NCBI RefSeq assembly: GCF_025566985.1
Contig: NZ_JAOQJD010000026.1
Location: 1 to 7,206 of the forward strand
From: Aedoeadaptatus acetigenes
GTDB lineage: Bacteria; Bacillota; Clostridia; Tissierellales; Peptoniphilaceae
Reading direction: 5' to 3'
Length of the DNA stretch: 7,206 nt
A program made the position numbers and the translations under genes. This document shows positions 5,980 through 7,206 of the stretch, in pieces. Every line of letters begins with the position of its first letter. Position 1 is the stretch's first letter. The notes under the pieces were generated by a model. The model saw only the letters and a program-made list of their open reading frames with translations, was not told where the DNA came from and searched no databases.

Positions 5980-6045
5980 GCACTTGTTTTCCCAATTACC
6001 TAAAATTAAATCACCACAAATTAATAAAGGGGGTTAAACAAGTGC
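5980..6045 (+). promoter_or_regulatory. Inverted repeat able to sequester the transposase ribosome site and start codon
   Basis: GCACTTGTTT (5980-5989) is the exact reverse complement of AAACAAGTGC (6036-6045), which contains the GTG start codon (6042-6044). Beyond a small internal loop, CCC (5991-5993) can pair with GGG in the Shine-Dalgarno run (6027-6033, AAGGGGG). The loop is 37 bases. Any transcript starting upstream of about 5980 would carry both arms and hide the start site; one starting inside the loop would not. TAAAAT at 6001-6006 could be a -10 box for such a transcript, but no good -35 box is visible. The left arm and CCC are identical in copy A (37-50). Confidence 0.55.
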
Positions 6046-7206
6046 AAAACAATATTACCACATTACTTTTAGGAATCCAAGACGTCGAGGTTACCGCTGT
6101 TTTAGAAGAAAGACGGCTCATTACCATTGACTGCAAACCCGTTCATGATCGGGTTTGTCCTCACTGTGGCTCGACCCACGCTTGGGTCCACGATCACCGG
6201 GAGCAAGTGCTACGGGACGCACCGATGCGCCGAAAGCACGTGCTTCTGCGGGTTAAGAAGACACGGTATGATTGCAAGGATTGCGGGGCGCGCTTTGAGG
6301 CACCTCTTTCCTTTGCCGCCAAGGGCAAGCAGATGACAAAGCGTTTAATTGCTTATGTGGTGGATGCCTTCCGGGATATTCGTTCTGTGTCGGAGTTGGC
6401 GCGGGAAGTGGGCATTTCAACGACGAGCATTTTCCGCATCGTCGCTTGTTTGTTTGTGCCCCGGCAACGGCTGCCTCGCGTCTTTTGCATCGACGAATTT
6501 AAGGGCGATAGTGGCGGAAGCAAGTACCAGACCACCCTAGCTGATGGGGAAGCCCATCGAATCATCGACATTCTTCCGACGCGCTACGGCAAGGATTTAG
6601 CCGCTTATTTCTCTTCCATTGATCGAGCGGAACGACGTGGCGTCGAAATCTTTGTCAGCGATATGTGCGGCACCTTTAAAGGCGTGAAAGAGGCTTTCTT
6701 TCCACAAAGTACCCATGTCATCGACCGCTACCATTTCATCCGTCAAGTCCATTGGGCCTTGGAAAATGTGCGGAAGCGGGAACAGAAACGGATGACGGCG
6801 ACGGAAAGAAAATGGTTTAAACGAAGCCGCAGTCTACTGAAAAAGCCGGCTAAAGACCTTACAGAGGCGGAAAAAGGTCTCGTCGCCACCATGCTCGAAA
6901 AGAGCGATTCCATTCGAACCGCCTACATCTTAAAAGAAGGCTATTACACCTACGTCCTTTCTCAGAACGACAAAGAAACCGCCGCCACCGCTCTTTCAAA
7001 GTGGATGGAAGAAGCAAAGAATAGCGGGCAAAAGGAGTGGCGCTACTGCTTGCGCGCCTACAAAAACTGGTTCGATGAGATTACCAACAGCTTTGATTAC
7101 CCGTGGAGTAACGGCTACGTGGAAGGAACGCACAACAAGATCAAGACCGTGAAGCGCGTCGCTTTTGGGATGCGTAACTTTCATCATTTCCGAACCAAAC
7201 TGCTTT
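6042..7206 (+). CDS. ISL3-family transposase (3' end beyond the window)
   Basis: DDE-type transposase that moves the surrounding element; 388 codons are visible and the frame is still open at the window end. The N-terminus has a zinc-ribbon-like pair of cysteine motifs, CPHC (39-42) and CKDC (78-81), then a helix-turn-helix region at about 100-135 (SELAREVGISTTSIFRI). The predicted catalytic triad is D151 in CIDEFKGD, D207 in VSDMCG, and E361 in NGYVEGTHNKIKTVKR, all in ISL3 context. The visible end, GMRNFHHFRTKLL, is the usual C-terminal motif, so probably only a few residues are missing. The GTG start at 6042 is chosen because AAGGGGG (6027-6033) lies at proper spacing; the frame stays open upstream without another well-placed start. 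No frameshift or stop is seen, so it could be active. Confidence 0.93.
   Translation, partial: MQNNITTLLLGIQDVEVTAVLEERRLITIDCKPVHDRVCPHCGSTHAWVHDHREQVLRDAPMRRKHVLLRVKKTRYDCKDCGARFEAPLSFAAKGKQMTKRLIAYVVDAFRDIRSVSELAREVGISTTSIFRIVACLFVPRQRLPRVFCIDEFKGDSGGSKYQTTLADGEAHRIIDILPTRYGKDLAAYFSSIDRAERRGVEIFVSDMCGTFKGVKEAFFPQSTHVIDRYHFIRQVHWALENVRKREQKRMTATERKWFKRSRSLLKKPAKDLTEAEKGLVATMLEKSDSIRTAYILKEGYYTYVLSQNDKETAATALSKWMEEAKNSGQKEWRYCLRAYKNWFDEITNSFDYPWSNGYVEGTHNKIKTVKRVAFGMRNFHHFRTKLL

Larger units (their letters stand above)
5920..7206 (+). mobile_element. ISL3-family insertion sequence (copy B; left end and most of the transposase, right end beyond the window)
   Basis: The left boundary is placed at 5920 because the match to the inverted copy at 1-110 begins exactly there (GGCTCTATAATATC) and stops at the flanking DNA on both sides; a GGCTCT-like tip fits ISL3-family termini. 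The left 122 bases are non-coding and carry a terminator-like hairpin and a segment complementary to the transposase start region. The transposase follows from 6042. ISL3 elements usually duplicate 8 bases of target; the 8 bases before copy B are TTTTTTAT and those beside copy A are TTTTTTTA (plus strand). The right terminal repeat and the second target copy lie outside the window. Confidence 0.88.

Noticed and set aside
6127..6571. Short open frames on both strands within the transposase region
   Set aside because: They lie inside the continuous ISL3 transposase frame that starts at 6042 and contains the catalytic residues.

Overview
The window looks like the chromosome of an anaerobic, low-to-middle GC Bacillota (Clostridia/Tissierellia-like). 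The support is a CarD-family regulator next to a YacL-type PIN/TRAM protein, strong AGGAGG ribosome sites, a superoxide reductase (an anaerobe's oxygen defence) and an ISL3-family insertion sequence. The taxon is inferred from gene content; no rRNA or other marker is present.

Layout, left to right. Positions 1-110 are the left end of an ISL3-type element pointing out of the window to the left. Next comes a minus-strand pair, carD then yacL (1745 to 116), driven by an extended -10 promoter with an operator-like inverted repeat over its -35 region. A second minus-strand operon (5356 to 1914) holds a THUMP-domain rRNA methyltransferase, a PAS-PP2C (SpoIIE/RsbU-type) phosphatase and glucose-6-phosphate isomerase, closed by a clear intrinsic terminator. 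Divergent from it is a single-gene plus-strand unit for superoxide reductase (5513-5869), with its own promoter and terminator. From 5920 to the window end lies a second ISL3 element in the opposite orientation to the first, with an almost complete transposase.

The genes between the two elements are ordinary core functions: transcription initiation control, rRNA modification, glycolysis/gluconeogenesis, a signalling phosphatase and superoxide detoxification. They do not form one pathway.

The most interesting structure is in the non-coding left end of the ISL3 element, present twice (1-110 and 5920-6029, 102 of 110 positions identical with no gaps). It contains (i) a long hairpin followed by a T-run, placed to stop transcription entering from outside, and (ii) a 10-base segment exactly complementary to the transposase start-codon region, with an adjoining CCC that can pair with the Shine-Dalgarno G-run. 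Together they look like a two-layer guard against transposase expression from read-through transcripts. One copy ends 5 bases after the yacL stop codon and the other 2 bases after the superoxide reductase terminator T-run, so both elements sit in T/A tracts at gene 3' ends.
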